A DNA stretch of 64,000 nt from Pedobacter sp. D749 (GTDB lineage: Bacteria > Bacteroidota > Bacteroidia > Sphingobacteriales > Sphingobacteriaceae), in assembly GCF_019317285.1 (NCBI RefSeq), contig NZ_CP079218.1, positions 1,364,001-1,428,000 of the forward strand, read 5' to 3'. The position numbers were made by a program, and so were the translations under genes. The notes under the pieces are model-generated. The model did no database searches. It was not told where the DNA came from and saw only the letters and a program-made list of their open reading frames with translations. Below are positions 15,136-24,235 of the stretch, in pieces (positions within the stretch are counted from its first letter, which is position 1; each line of letters begins with the position of its first letter).

Positions 15136-17490
15136 ATGAGATACCCATACCTAAAATTTTTTGCCACTGCTCTTATTATATTCCTATTCACAACCACCCT
15201 CTTTGCACAAACAGGGCAGGGAACAATTAGTGGAAAAGTTGTCGATTCGTTAGGGAATAGTATATCTTTTGCCAATATACAGGTTAGAAAACAGAATCTT
15301 AAAACCACTTCTGATAAAATCGGTGCATTTAAGTTAATAGATGTTCCGGCAGGAAACCAGCAGATCAGGATATCGATTACCGGCTACGATCAACTCGAAC
15401 AAGTGGTATCGGTTACTGCAAACGACATCACTCAGGTAATATTTGTTTTAAAAGAGCAACGTTCAGAACTGAATGATGTGATTGTTTCGGCAAGCAGAAG
15501 GCCAGAATCACTATCGCAAACACCATCTTCGGTAACAGTGCTTACGGCAAAGGAATTGAATACACAATCTGCAATCAGTCCAAATTTGGCCAATATCCTT
15601 TCGTACAGTGTACCAGGATTGGGTTTTTCTACCAATCAAACGGGTAACTCCGGTCAGACTTTGCGTGGTAGAAATGTTTTGGTGTTAATTGATGGTATTC
15701 CACAATCTACGCCGTTAAGAGCAGGAGGAAGGGATATCCGTAGTATAGATCCTTCAGTGATTGAGCGTGTGGAAGTAATTAAAGGTGCCACCGCTATTTA
15801 TGGTAATGGTGCAGAAGGTGGTTTGATCAATTATATTACTAAAAAGGCTGATAAAGGAAAATCATTCGGAGGTTATTCACAGGCTGGAATTACCGGAAAC
15901 ATAAAGGGCGATAGCACCATTGGCTACCGTTTTTCGCAACAGCTTTATGGTAAAACAGGTAAATTTGATTACCTAGTAAGCGGGATGTTCGAAAAAACAG
16001 GTGTTTTCCGCGATGCTGAGGGCTTGGTTATCTCGCCAGAATATGGTTTGGGCGAAACCAGATCTTATAACGGATTTGTAAAATTGGGTTATAACTTTAC
16101 GCCTAAACAGCGTTTGCAGGTGATGTATAATTACTTCAGCTCCAGACAACACTCGAAATATATAACTAAAGATGGTGTTTACGGTCAATCGCCTGCTATC
16201 GGTATTTATGGCACAAGATTGGGCGAAGATGAGGGAACCAGGTTTAACCACAATGCGAATTTACAATATACCAATCAACAGATTTTCGGGAAAACCGATT
16301 TAACAGCCAATGTATATTACCAGGATTTTTATACGATTTATTCCAACTCCGCTTCATTTTTCGGAAGCGGCCAATCGGCCATTACCTCTACCAAAAAAGG
16401 AGCAAGGGTAAACCTGAACACACCTTTTAACGTTACAGACCAGGTACCCATGCAATTGAACTATGGTTTGGATTTAATGAACGATAAAACTGCTCAAAGT
16501 TTAACTGATGGTCGTTTATGGGTGCCTAATATGAATATGGTCAACTTTGCACCTTATTTACAGGCTTCTGCAACTTTAATCAATGATTTAACCATAAAAG
16601 GAGGCTTAAGAGTTGAAAATATTAACATTGATGTAGACGATTTTAATACCCTGGCTACCGGCGCAAACGGTGCCGGAAGTATAGCGGTACAGGGGGGCAA
16701 ATTAAATTATAACGCTTTGGTATTTAATGCCGGAGCACGTTACTCAAAATTCAAATTTTTTAATCCTTTTATCAGTTATGCGCAGTCTTTCTCGGTATTT
16801 GAGCTGGGTAGGGTATTAAGGGCAGCGAAAAGTAATACTTTATCGCAGCTAGAAACTAAACCAATCATTGTAAATAATTATGAAGCGGGTTTTAGTAGTA
16901 GCGTAGGTAAACTGAATTTTAGTGCTGCTTATTATTACAGCACTTCTAAACTGGGTGCCAATCTTTTAGAGGTGAATGGCACCTATATTTCTCAACGTAT
17001 CCCCGAGCGTGTATATGGATTTGAAATCCAGGCTGATTATCAGTTACTAAAGGAATTGAGTATTGGTGGTAATTATGCACAGGTAGAAGGGAAAGGCGAT
17101 GTAGATAATGATGGTAATTTTGACGGAGAAAAAGACGTATATTTAAATACAACGCGTATCCCACCTTCAAAAACTACTGTTTATCTTAAGTATTCAGGCA
17201 TTAAAAACTTAAGTTTGGATGTAAACTGGATGCGTGTCGGAAATCGCGACCGTTTTAAAACCAATGCTGCCGGTAAATACTTAATCGGCGAAGGTCCGGT
17301 TAAAGCCTTCAACTTATTTAATGTTGCTGCAGTATATCAGGTTACACAACCATTAAAACTATCGTTAGGAATAGAAAATTTATTGAATAAAGTTTATTAC
17401 CCTGCTATTTCTCAGTTTTATGGCAGCAATGTAAATTATGTGAGAGGGAATGGACGCAGATTTAATCTATCGTTAGGCTACGCTTTTTAA
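15136..17490 (+). CDS. TonB-dependent siderophore receptor
   Basis: Starting at ATG 15136, close behind a -7 box, gives MRYPYLKFFATALIIFLFTT ... LFAQ, a good Sec signal. The frame's earlier start would add ten residues in front of the signal. Residues of about 30-110 form a carboxypeptidase-regulatory-like domain (GTISGKVVDSLGNSISFANI). This is followed by the plug (LNDVIVSASRRPESLSQTPS, LRGRNVLVLIDGIPQ, IERVEVIKGATAIYGNGAEG). A roughly 22-strand barrel ends in FNLSLGYAF with the terminal Phe. It should import a ferric chelate across the outer membrane, powered by TonB. The gene that follows after 3 bases (17494) encodes a PepSY membrane protein, a common partner in iron uptake. Confidence 0.9.
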   Translation: MRYPYLKFFATALIIFLFTTTLFAQTGQGTISGKVVDSLGNSISFANIQVRKQNLKTTSDKIGAFKLIDVPAGNQQIRISITGYDQLEQVVSVTANDITQVIFVLKEQRSELNDVIVSASRRPESLSQTPSSVTVLTAKELNTQSAISPNLANILSYSVPGLGFSTNQTGNSGQTLRGRNVLVLIDGIPQSTPLRAGGRDIRSIDPSVIERVEVIKGATAIYGNGAEGGLINYITKKADKGKSFGGYSQAGITGNIKGDSTIGYRFSQQLYGKTGKFDYLVSGMFEKTGVFRDAEGLVISPEYGLGETRSYNGFVKLGYNFTPKQRLQVMYNYFSSRQHSKYITKDGVYGQSPAIGIYGTRLGEDEGTRFNHNANLQYTNQQIFGKTDLTANVYYQDFYTIYSNSASFFGSGQSAITSTKKGARVNLNTPFNVTDQVPMQLNYGLDLMNDKTAQSLTDGRLWVPNMNMVNFAPYLQASATLINDLTIKGGLRVENINIDVDDFNTLATGANGAGSIAVQGGKLNYNALVFNAGARYSKFKFFNPFISYAQSFSVFELGRVLRAAKSNTLSQLETKPIIVNNYEAGFSSSVGKLNFSAAYYYSTSKLGANLLEVNGTYISQRIPERVYGFEIQADYQLLKELSIGGNYAQVEGKGDVDNDGNFDGEKDVYLNTTRIPPSKTTVYLKYSGIKNLSLDVNWMRVGNRDRFKTNAAGKYLIGEGPVKAFNLFNVAAVYQVTQPLKLSLGIENLLNKVYYPAISQFYGSNVNYVRGNGRRFNLSLGYAF

Positions 17491-17493
17491 GCA

Positions 17494-18585
17494 ATGAAGA
17501 ATAGGAAATTTAAAAATACCATCAGGAACATTCATCTCTGGCTCGGCCTGGCAACTGGCCTGGTGGTATTTGTGATTAGTGTAACCGGTGCACTGTATAT
17601 TTTTGAAGAAGAAATCAGGGATTGTACACAAAAAGATTTCCGTTATGTAGGGCTTCAGGAGAAACCTTTTATAGGTTTAGATAAAGTTATTTCAGGATTC
17701 GAAAAACTTTCGCCGAAAGATGAATTAAGGCTGATCAGAATTGAGGATGCCTTGCCAAATGCAACGGTAGAACTTACCAGTAAAAAGGGTAAGGTTTATT
17801 ATTTTAACCCTTACGATGCTACTTTAGTTAAAAAAGGTGGCGAAGATTGGCTCCAGGTTGTAGAACATCTCCATACCTCGCTATTGCTAGGTAAAACCGG
17901 GAAGTTCATTATAGAATGGTCGGTAGTTATTTTTGTACTGATGCTGATAACCGGACTGATACTCTGGTTTCCGGGCCAAATGCGCTTGTTAAAACAATCG
18001 TTAACCATTAAACGAAAAGCATCATTTAAACGACTGAATTATGATTTGCATAATGTACTGGGTTTTTATGCGTCGGTTGTGTTATTGATTACCGCTTTGA
18101 GTGGTTTGTACTTTGCATTTAAAGAGGTCAAAAATGCAGCAAGCTTTTTTACGGGAAGTAAATTAGGGCAGGGCAAAGCTATCGTTTCGGCCAAACCAAC
18201 GCATATTGATTCGGTACCTGTACGTTACAATAAAATTTATACTGAGGCTAAAATTAAATATCCTGGTGCTATTTCCACTAGTTTTTCGTTGCGTGGTAAA
18301 GGCGAACTGCGATTAAGAATGGTTTATCCTTACCGTTGGGCGCGTAAACAGAATACCTTTTTTTATGAGGAAGCTACAGGCACAATGACTAGAGCTAAGC
18401 TGTATAAAGATTTTAACGGTGCCGATTTAATAGAAGCCACCAATTATGATCTGCACACGGGCAGGCTTTTGGGCCTTCCGAATAAAATTCTTTCTCTTCT
18501 GGCAGCTTTGGTAGCAGCAAGTTTACCGGTTACAGGTTTTATCATCTGGTGGAAGAAAAGGAAGAAGCACAAAAAGAAATCATAA
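17494..18585 (+). CDS. PepSY-associated transmembrane protein (PiuB/FoxB-like)
   Basis: The 363-residue inner-membrane protein starts with the family hallmark FKNTIRNIHLWLGLATGLVV, followed by a second helix after GALYIFEEEI. It has a periplasmic PepSY region, the paired helix motif RLNYDLHNVLGFYASVVLL, and a last helix ending in a lysine-rich tail (WWKKRKKHKKKS). The His residues in HLWLG, HLHTS and DLHNVLG fit haem-binding sites of PepSY reductase-like proteins. It probably reduces ferric-siderophore in the periplasm, or otherwise assists iron release. It begins 3 bases after the receptor stop codon, so the two are co-transcribed. Confidence 0.85.
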   Translation: MKNRKFKNTIRNIHLWLGLATGLVVFVISVTGALYIFEEEIRDCTQKDFRYVGLQEKPFIGLDKVISGFEKLSPKDELRLIRIEDALPNATVELTSKKGKVYYFNPYDATLVKKGGEDWLQVVEHLHTSLLLGKTGKFIIEWSVVIFVLMLITGLILWFPGQMRLLKQSLTIKRKASFKRLNYDLHNVLGFYASVVLLITALSGLYFAFKEVKNAASFFTGSKLGQGKAIVSAKPTHIDSVPVRYNKIYTEAKIKYPGAISTSFSLRGKGELRLRMVYPYRWARKQNTFFYEEATGTMTRAKLYKDFNGADLIEATNYDLHTGRLLGLPNKILSLLAALVAASLPVTGFIIWWKKRKKHKKKS

Positions 18586-18636
18586 AATTTATAATGCTGA
18601 TTCCGCATACGCTTTAAGCTGTTTCAGCCCTTGCTA

Positions 18637-18736
18637 GCGCACGCGTGCCGCGTGTGCAATTTAGCTCAGCAATTCATACTAAATTCTATTCAAGAGATCG
18701 TAATTTCTCTTGCTAGCGCGCGCGTGCCGCGTCTGA
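18637..18736 (+). repeat. Two REP-like GC-rich hairpins upstream of the RAYT gene
   Basis: GCGCACGC-GTGCC-GCGTGTGC (18637-18657) and GCGCGCGC-GTGCC-GCGTCTGA (18716-18736) are short hairpins, each preceded by the tag CTTGCTA. They stand out sharply from the AT-rich surroundings. The second has decayed in its 3' arm. Both share the loop and tag with an inverted copy at 19494-19514 on the other side of the transposase gene. Confidence 0.8.
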
Positions 18737-18936
18737 AATGTAGGGTAATATTTAAGAAAGCCACTTTTTCCCATTCATTTTCTTATATTTAAATAACAGT
18801 AAAGTTCCACAAGTTAAAACCGTTATCTTGCCTGCTATCCCAGCTAAAATGGTTAATTCATTCCGTATTTTTGAAAAACAAAGCACAAAAACTTTTGCTA
18901 GCACAGTTGTGTTTAACATGTGGAAAACCTAAAGAA

Positions 18937-19482
18937 ATGAGCCGTAAATATAAATTTTATAATAAAGAAGGCTTATACTTTGTAAGTTTTGCAACAGTAT
19001 ATTGGATAGATATATTTGTTCGTCCGGTATATTGCAATATTATCGTTGATAGCTTAATTTACTGTAAGAAAAATCTCGGCTTAGAACTTTATTGCTGGTG
19101 TATTATGCCAAGTCATATACATTTAATTTTTAGTGCAAAAAATCATAATCCAGATATCTTATTAGGCAGAATTAAAGAATATACTTCCAAAGAAATTGTA
19201 AAAGCAATTAAAGAGAACAGCAAGGAAAGTAGAAAAGAATGGCTGCTATGGATGTTTGAGCGGGCAGGCTTAAAAAGCAGTAACGTTAAAGAATATCAAT
19301 TTTGGCAGCACAACAATAAGCCAATAGAGTTGTGGAGTACGGCTGTTATTGAGCAAAAGGCAGATTACCTGCACGATAATCCTGTAGTGGCAGGTTTTGT
19401 TAACGAAGCCTGGCATTGGAAATATAGCAGTGCAATAGATTATAGTGGAGGTAAGGGGTTGATAGAATTGGAAGAGTTGTGA
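18937..19482 (+). CDS. REP-associated tyrosine transposase (RAYT, IS200-like Y1 fold)
   Basis: I start at ATG 18937 (MSRKYKFYNKEGLYFVSFAT), the usual opening of Bacteroidota RAYTs; 22 upstream codons in the frame are ignored. The 181-residue protein carries the HUH metal motif in WCIMPSHIHLIF and the C-terminal helix EQKADYLHDNPVVAGFV, which usually carries the family signature HxNPV. The catalytic Tyr is probably in the YLHDNPV or IKEYTSK region. RAYTs nick and join single-stranded DNA at REP hairpins and do not carry normal IS ends. Two REP-like hairpins precede it and one inverted copy follows 12 bases after its stop, so this is a complete RAYT/REP unit. Confidence 0.9.
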   Translation: MSRKYKFYNKEGLYFVSFATVYWIDIFVRPVYCNIIVDSLIYCKKNLGLELYCWCIMPSHIHLIFSAKNHNPDILLGRIKEYTSKEIVKAIKENSKESRKEWLLWMFERAGLKSSNVKEYQFWQHNNKPIELWSTAVIEQKADYLHDNPVVAGFVNEAWHWKYSSAIDYSGGKGLIELEEL

Positions 19483-19493
19483 TGAAAGAAAAT

Positions 19494-19514
19494 GCACACG
19501 CGGCACGCGTGCGC
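19494..19514 (-). repeat. Inverted REP-like hairpin downstream of the RAYT gene
   Basis: GCACACGC-GGCAC-GCGTGCGC is the reverse complement form of the two upstream hairpins, again next to the tag (CAGCGAGGGG). The facing orientation makes a REP pair enclosing the RAYT gene. Confidence 0.8.
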
Positions 19515-19602
19515 CAGCGAGGGGCTCAATTGTATCTGTTATCATCTAATGTCTCCATTTTCCATCACTCCAGATTTTTTGTACCCTTGTAAAAAAAAAT
19601 CA

Positions 19603-19884
19603 ATGGAAAAACCACTTGTTAATATCACATATTGCCCTAAATGTGGCTGGATGTTACGTTCGGCTTACATGGCACAAGAAATTTTAACCACTTTTGTAGA
19701 TGAGGTGAAGGGGGTAACTTTAATTCCGAGTGAAACATCTGGTGTTTTTACGGTTCATGTTGACGGAAAACTAATTTTTGATAGAAAGCAGATGCAAGGT
19801 TTTCCTGAAATTAAACAATTAAAACAGCTTATTCGTGATGAAGTCAATCCCACAAAACACCTCGGGCATTCTGATGTTAAGTGA
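19603..19884 (+). CDS. SelT/SelW/SelH (Rdx) family thioredoxin-like protein
   Basis: The start at ATG 19603 gives a 93-residue protein, MEKPLVNITYCPKCGWMLRS; the preceding in-frame codons overlap REP sequence and are not coding. It has the Rdx-fold CxxC motif in YCPKCGW directly after the first beta strand. A middle strand reads GVFTVHVDGKLIFDRK and the ending FPEIKQLKQLIRDEV is typical of the family. The redox-active site uses Cys where animal members have selenocysteine. The exact partner is unknown. It is monocistronic. Confidence 0.85.
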   Translation: MEKPLVNITYCPKCGWMLRSAYMAQEILTTFVDEVKGVTLIPSETSGVFTVHVDGKLIFDRKQMQGFPEIKQLKQLIRDEVNPTKHLGHSDVK

Positions 19885-20050
19885 TTGTTTGTTAATAAAT
19901 TGCTTAATTTAAATAAGCTAATATACTGCGTTAATGTAGTGGGAATATTGCGCTTTTAGCTATTTAATCCTAAATCATAGCAGCTAATGGAGTATGAGAA
20001 AATATGTATATTCGTTCCATACCAAATAATACCTCAGTACTGTTTTCTCT

Positions 20051-23000
20051 ATGTTTCTTATACAAAAAAAAACTGCCTGCTTCATGCTATTTTTATGGAT
20101 GGGCGCAGGTATTGGTTTTGCCCAGTCTTCTTTAACTGTTCCACTTAAATACCTTGGGGTAGAAAGTGGTCTGTCTAATAACGTGGTAAATTCCTTGTAT
20201 CTGGATCATTATGGTTTTATGTGGATGGGTACTTATGACGGATTAAACCGTTACGATGGTTATCATTTCAAGGTTTTTAGAAATGGGTGGGGAGATGAGC
20301 ATTCATTGGTGAATAACCATATCACAGTATTGAATGGAGATGAGAATAACAGGGTTTGGGTAGGTACGCAAAAAGGAATTTCATATTATGATTATGCCGA
20401 TTCTAAGTTTCATCAATTGGTTTATCTGGATAAAGGCATAAAAAGTGAAGTAAGTGATGCTGTTAATTCAATTGCAATCAGTAAAGCTTCAGTTGTTTAT
20501 GTGGCTACTGAAGAAAAAGGCCTGTTCATGCTCAAAAAGAATAGTGGTACAGCAGAACGGATCCCATTTGATAAAAAATTCGATTTTACAGTAAAGGCTT
20601 TATATGCAGATGAAAATCAAACCCTTTGGCTTTTTATAAAAGATGTTGGGCTTTGCAGGTATGATCTTGATAAAAACACACTTCGTTTAGTAACTCCTGC
20701 CGTACGCTCGGTAACTTGTATTACCAAAGGTGCTAACCAAATGCTTTGGGTTGGAACAGAACACGGACTTTTTCAGTTTGATAAAACCAAAGGTAGCCTG
20801 ACCAGGTTTAACAAGCATTTAAGTAATGAGAATATTATGAATCTGTTGTTCGATCGGAAACAAAAACTCTGGATTTCGACCGATGGGGGAGGAATTGCCG
20901 TTTACGACACAAAAAATCAAAAAACGAATTACCTGTCTGCAGGAAAAGAAAAAGGCTTACTGAGCAGTAATTCTGTTGCACAGGTTTACGAAGACCGCGA
21001 ATCCAGAAAGTGGATAGCAACCTTACGTGGCGGGGTTAATATCATTGATCCGGAAAGTGAGCAGTTTACCACGATTAAACATGATCCATTAAATAGAAAT
21101 TCATTAATTAACAATTTTGTGCTCTCCTTTAGTGAAGATGAGCACAAAAACATTTGGATCGGAACTGATGGTGGTGGTTTAAGTGTTTGGAACCGGAAGC
21201 AAAACGTGTTTACTAATTATGCTAAAACCAGCGATCCAAACTCCTTAACCAGTAATTTTGTTACCAGTATTTTAAATGATACCGATCACAACGTGTGGGT
21301 GGCCACTTTTAGCGGAGGGATAGACAGGTTTAATAAAACAACCGGAAAATTTATCCATTATAACTGTTATAATACTTTTAAAGGTATTGATGATATTAAT
21401 ATTTGGAAGCTTTATCAAGACAAACAGCAAAATATTTGGGTAGGAACCACGAAAGGTGGCGCATTATACCGTTACAATAAGAGTACTGATAAATTTGAAC
21501 TTTTTGACCATAAATTAAAAGATATTCACAGCTTGTTCCAGGATTCGAAAGGCAGGCTTTGGGCTGGGAATTATACCGATCTGATTGAAATAGATCCAAT
21601 CAATAAAAGACATCATTATACAAAAATCAACTTTGCCATTAGGGCTATTCAGGAGGGTTTAAACCATCAACTATGGATTGGTACAGAAGGTGGAGGGTTA
21701 CTGCTTTTTGATCCCGAAACCAAAAAAATAAAACGATATATCCAGAGTGATGGATTGCCGGGTAATTCGGTACTCAATATCCTCCAGGATAAACAAGGCA
21801 ATTTATGGTGCAGTACCTACAATGGTCTGTCGAAATTTGATGTTACACACCATAACTTTAAAAACTACTATGCTACTGATGGTTTACAGAGCAATCAGTT
21901 TAACTACAATGCAGCCTTAAAGCTTACTAATGGTGATCTTTTATTTGGTGGAATTGGCGGCTTCAACCTGTTTTCGCCCGATAGCATAAAGAAAAACAGA
22001 AGGATACCTAAAATGGTGCTGACAGATTTCAGGATCAATAATATTCCGCTCGACCAGGATTCAGGTTATAAGGATATCTCTATCGTTAATTTAGCTCATA
22101 TAGAAATCCCATATAATGCTGCGGTGATTTCTATCGATTATGCAGCCATAGAATTTTCTTTTCAGGACCAGATTTCGTATGCTTATTACCTGGAGGGGTG
22201 GGACAGAGACTGGAATTATGTAAACAAATTGAGTACCGCTTATTATTCCAGATTAAGTGAGGGCGAATATAAACTGCACATTAAAAGTACCGATACAGAA
22301 GGTGCCTGGAGCAACAACGAAAAGATCGTATTCATTCGGATTTTACCTCCCTGGTACCGTACCTGGTGGGCGTATGCCATTTATCTCATTATAGGATCTT
22401 CCCTGTTTTATCTTTTTCAAACTTATCGCAGCCGCCAGAGAAGATTAAAACACGAAGTGGAGCTTACCAATTTTAAAATGGAGCGTGAAAAGGACCTGAA
22501 TGAGAAAAAGTTAAACTTCTTTACTAATATTTCTCACGAGCTTAGAACACCGTTAACCCTGATCGTTAATCCGATTAAAGATATTATCCATAAAAAAGAT
22601 CCGGGGCAAGAGAAGAACGATTTAAGTGTAGTTTACCGCAATTCGAGGCGTTTATTAAGCTTGGTAGATCAGTTATTGCTATTTAGAAAAACGGAAAGTG
22701 AAAATGATACCTTGAAAATTGTAAGGATCAACCTATACAAATTTACAAACGAGATTTTCCTCTGCTTTAATTATCTGGCAAAGCAGAATCACATCGAGTA
22801 TATATTTGAGTGCGAAGAAGAGGACCTGGATATTTATGCAGATAAAGACAAACTCGAAATTGTTTTTTTTAACCTGCTCTCTAATGCACTAAAATTTACA
22901 CCAAAGGGCGGTTTTGTGAAATTTAGTGTTAAAAGCCTTGGTATGCGTGTGCATATTGAAGTGAGCGATAGTGGTCCGGGCATACCGGCGCATGTCGGTG

Positions 23001-24097
23001 AAAAGTTATTCGATAAATTTTATAAGGTCATGTCGAACGAATCGCTGAAAATGGGTTTCGGTATTGGCCTGTACCTGGCCAAAAACTTTGTAGAATTGCA
23101 TCAGGGTAAAATTTCGTTCCGCTCCAATCAGGGAATAGGTACGGTATTTTTGATCGATATTCCGGTTGGAGAACCAAATTTGCAACACAGTGGTGTGTTT
23201 CAAAATGAATTAACCTATGTAAATGAACTTATTGCACAAGAGGAAGAAGCTGAAAATAATGACACCGAGCATGTAGGCAACCTCGAATTGCTTATCTCAG
23301 ATTTACACTCAATTTTGGTTGTTGATGATAACCTGGAAATTATAGATTACATTAAACAGATTTTTCAGGATAACTTCAAAATTTACAAGGCCGAAAACGG
23401 TACCGATGGACTAAAGCTTTGTAAAGAATATTTGCCAGATATCGTGATATCTGATGTAAACATGGATGGCCTCAACGGTATCGAACTCTGTAAGGCGATT
23501 AAAGACGATTCTGCCCTAAGCCATATTCCTGTAATTCTGCTAACCGGCGACCCTGGTCCGGAAGTAAAACTTAAAGGAATTGAAGTTGGAGCCTACGATT
23601 TTATAGGTAAACCTTTCGATAAAGAGCTTTTTACAGCCAAGATTAATAGCATTATTAAAAACAGGACCAATCTTCAGTCTTATTTCTACAATGAAATAAC
23701 CTTGAAGAGTGATGCCCACAAAGTCTCTCAGGAGGATAAGGGCTTTCTTCAAAAATGCATTATGATTATCGAAGAAAATTTAATGGAGGATAACTTTAAC
23801 GTAAAAACAATGGCATCTGATCTTGGGATGAGTCATTCTAATCTCTATAAAAGAATCAAAGCTACTTCAGGCCAATCGATAAATGGTTTTATCCGTTTTA
23901 TCAGGTTAAGAAAAGCTGCCGAATTATTAATCAATACCAATTTAAATATTAACGAAGCAGCTTTCAGAGTTGGCATAAATGATAGTAAATATTTTAGGGA
24001 GCAGTTTCAAAAGCTGTTTAAGTTAACGCCATCAGAGTTTATAAAGAAACACCGGAAAAGTTTTCATAAATACTATAATGTTAATGCTACAACATAA
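20051..24097 (+). CDS. Hybrid two-component system sensor/regulator (HTCS) of the polysaccharide locus
   Basis: The 1348-residue single-chain regulator combines all parts of a signalling pathway. After a signal peptide come two seven-bladed propellers of Reg_prop repeats (many WVGTxxG/WIGTxGGG motifs, about 30-640). A Y_Y_Y domain (about 690-770; YAYYLEGWDRDW) and one membrane helix (WWAYAIYLIIGSSLFYLF) follow. The cytoplasmic part has a HisKA domain with phospho-His 829 (ISHELRTP) and a HATPase domain (NALKFTP, DSGPGIP, GFGIGLYL). A receiver domain has Asp1135 (ISDVNMDG), and a C-terminal AraC-type helix-turn-helix follows. It senses an oligosaccharide in the periplasm and activates the adjacent PUL genes. 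Direct repeats at 24140-24170 and 33343-33370 are candidate targets. Confidence 0.95.
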   Translation: MFLIQKKTACFMLFLWMGAGIGFAQSSLTVPLKYLGVESGLSNNVVNSLYLDHYGFMWMGTYDGLNRYDGYHFKVFRNGWGDEHSLVNNHITVLNGDENNRVWVGTQKGISYYDYADSKFHQLVYLDKGIKSEVSDAVNSIAISKASVVYVATEEKGLFMLKKNSGTAERIPFDKKFDFTVKALYADENQTLWLFIKDVGLCRYDLDKNTLRLVTPAVRSVTCITKGANQMLWVGTEHGLFQFDKTKGSLTRFNKHLSNENIMNLLFDRKQKLWISTDGGGIAVYDTKNQKTNYLSAGKEKGLLSSNSVAQVYEDRESRKWIATLRGGVNIIDPESEQFTTIKHDPLNRNSLINNFVLSFSEDEHKNIWIGTDGGGLSVWNRKQNVFTNYAKTSDPNSLTSNFVTSILNDTDHNVWVATFSGGIDRFNKTTGKFIHYNCYNTFKGIDDINIWKLYQDKQQNIWVGTTKGGALYRYNKSTDKFELFDHKLKDIHSLFQDSKGRLWAGNYTDLIEIDPINKRHHYTKINFAIRAIQEGLNHQLWIGTEGGGLLLFDPETKKIKRYIQSDGLPGNSVLNILQDKQGNLWCSTYNGLSKFDVTHHNFKNYYATDGLQSNQFNYNAALKLTNGDLLFGGIGGFNLFSPDSIKKNRRIPKMVLTDFRINNIPLDQDSGYKDISIVNLAHIEIPYNAAVISIDYAAIEFSFQDQISYAYYLEGWDRDWNYVNKLSTAYYSRLSEGEYKLHIKSTDTEGAWSNNEKIVFIRILPPWYRTWWAYAIYLIIGSSLFYLFQTYRSRQRRLKHEVELTNFKMEREKDLNEKKLNFFTNISHELRTPLTLIVNPIKDIIHKKDPGQEKNDLSVVYRNSRRLLSLVDQLLLFRKTESENDTLKIVRINLYKFTNEIFLCFNYLAKQNHIEYIFECEEEDLDIYADKDKLEIVFFNLLSNALKFTPKGGFVKFSVKSLGMRVHIEVSDSGPGIPAHVGEKLFDKFYKVMSNESLKMGFGIGLYLAKNFVELHQGKISFRSNQGIGTVFLIDIPVGEPNLQHSGVFQNELTYVNELIAQEEEAENNDTEHVGNLELLISDLHSILVVDDNLEIIDYIKQIFQDNFKIYKAENGTDGLKLCKEYLPDIVISDVNMDGLNGIELCKAIKDDSALSHIPVILLTGDPGPEVKLKGIEVGAYDFIGKPFDKELFTAKINSIIKNRTNLQSYFYNEITLKSDAHKVSQEDKGFLQKCIMIIEENLMEDNFNVKTMASDLGMSHSNLYKRIKATSGQSINGFIRFIRLRKAAELLINTNLNINEAAFRVGINDSKYFREQFQKLFKLTPSEFIKKHRKSFHKYYNVNATT

Positions 24098-24139
24098 AAG
24101 TTACGCTATTTTACCTTTTTAAGGCATTTAGCTTAAAAC

Positions 24140-24170
24140 ACCCCCTGCAAAGTATGATTTAACCCCCTGT
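24140..24170 (+). promoter_or_regulatory. Candidate HTCS operator: ACCCCCTG direct repeats 22 bp apart
   Basis: ACCCCCTG occurs at 24140-24147 and 24162-24169, a same-orientation spacing of two helical turns that suits an AraC-type regulator binding as a tandem dimer. It lies just downstream of the HTCS gene and upstream of the first enzyme gene. A degenerate -7 element (TTAGGCTTTG) follows around 24194-24203. Confidence 0.5.
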
Positions 24171-24235
24171 GTAAAGCTTAAAAATTTCGGTACTTAGGCT
24201 TTGCCAAATGTAATGCCGATCAGTGTAAACGTATA

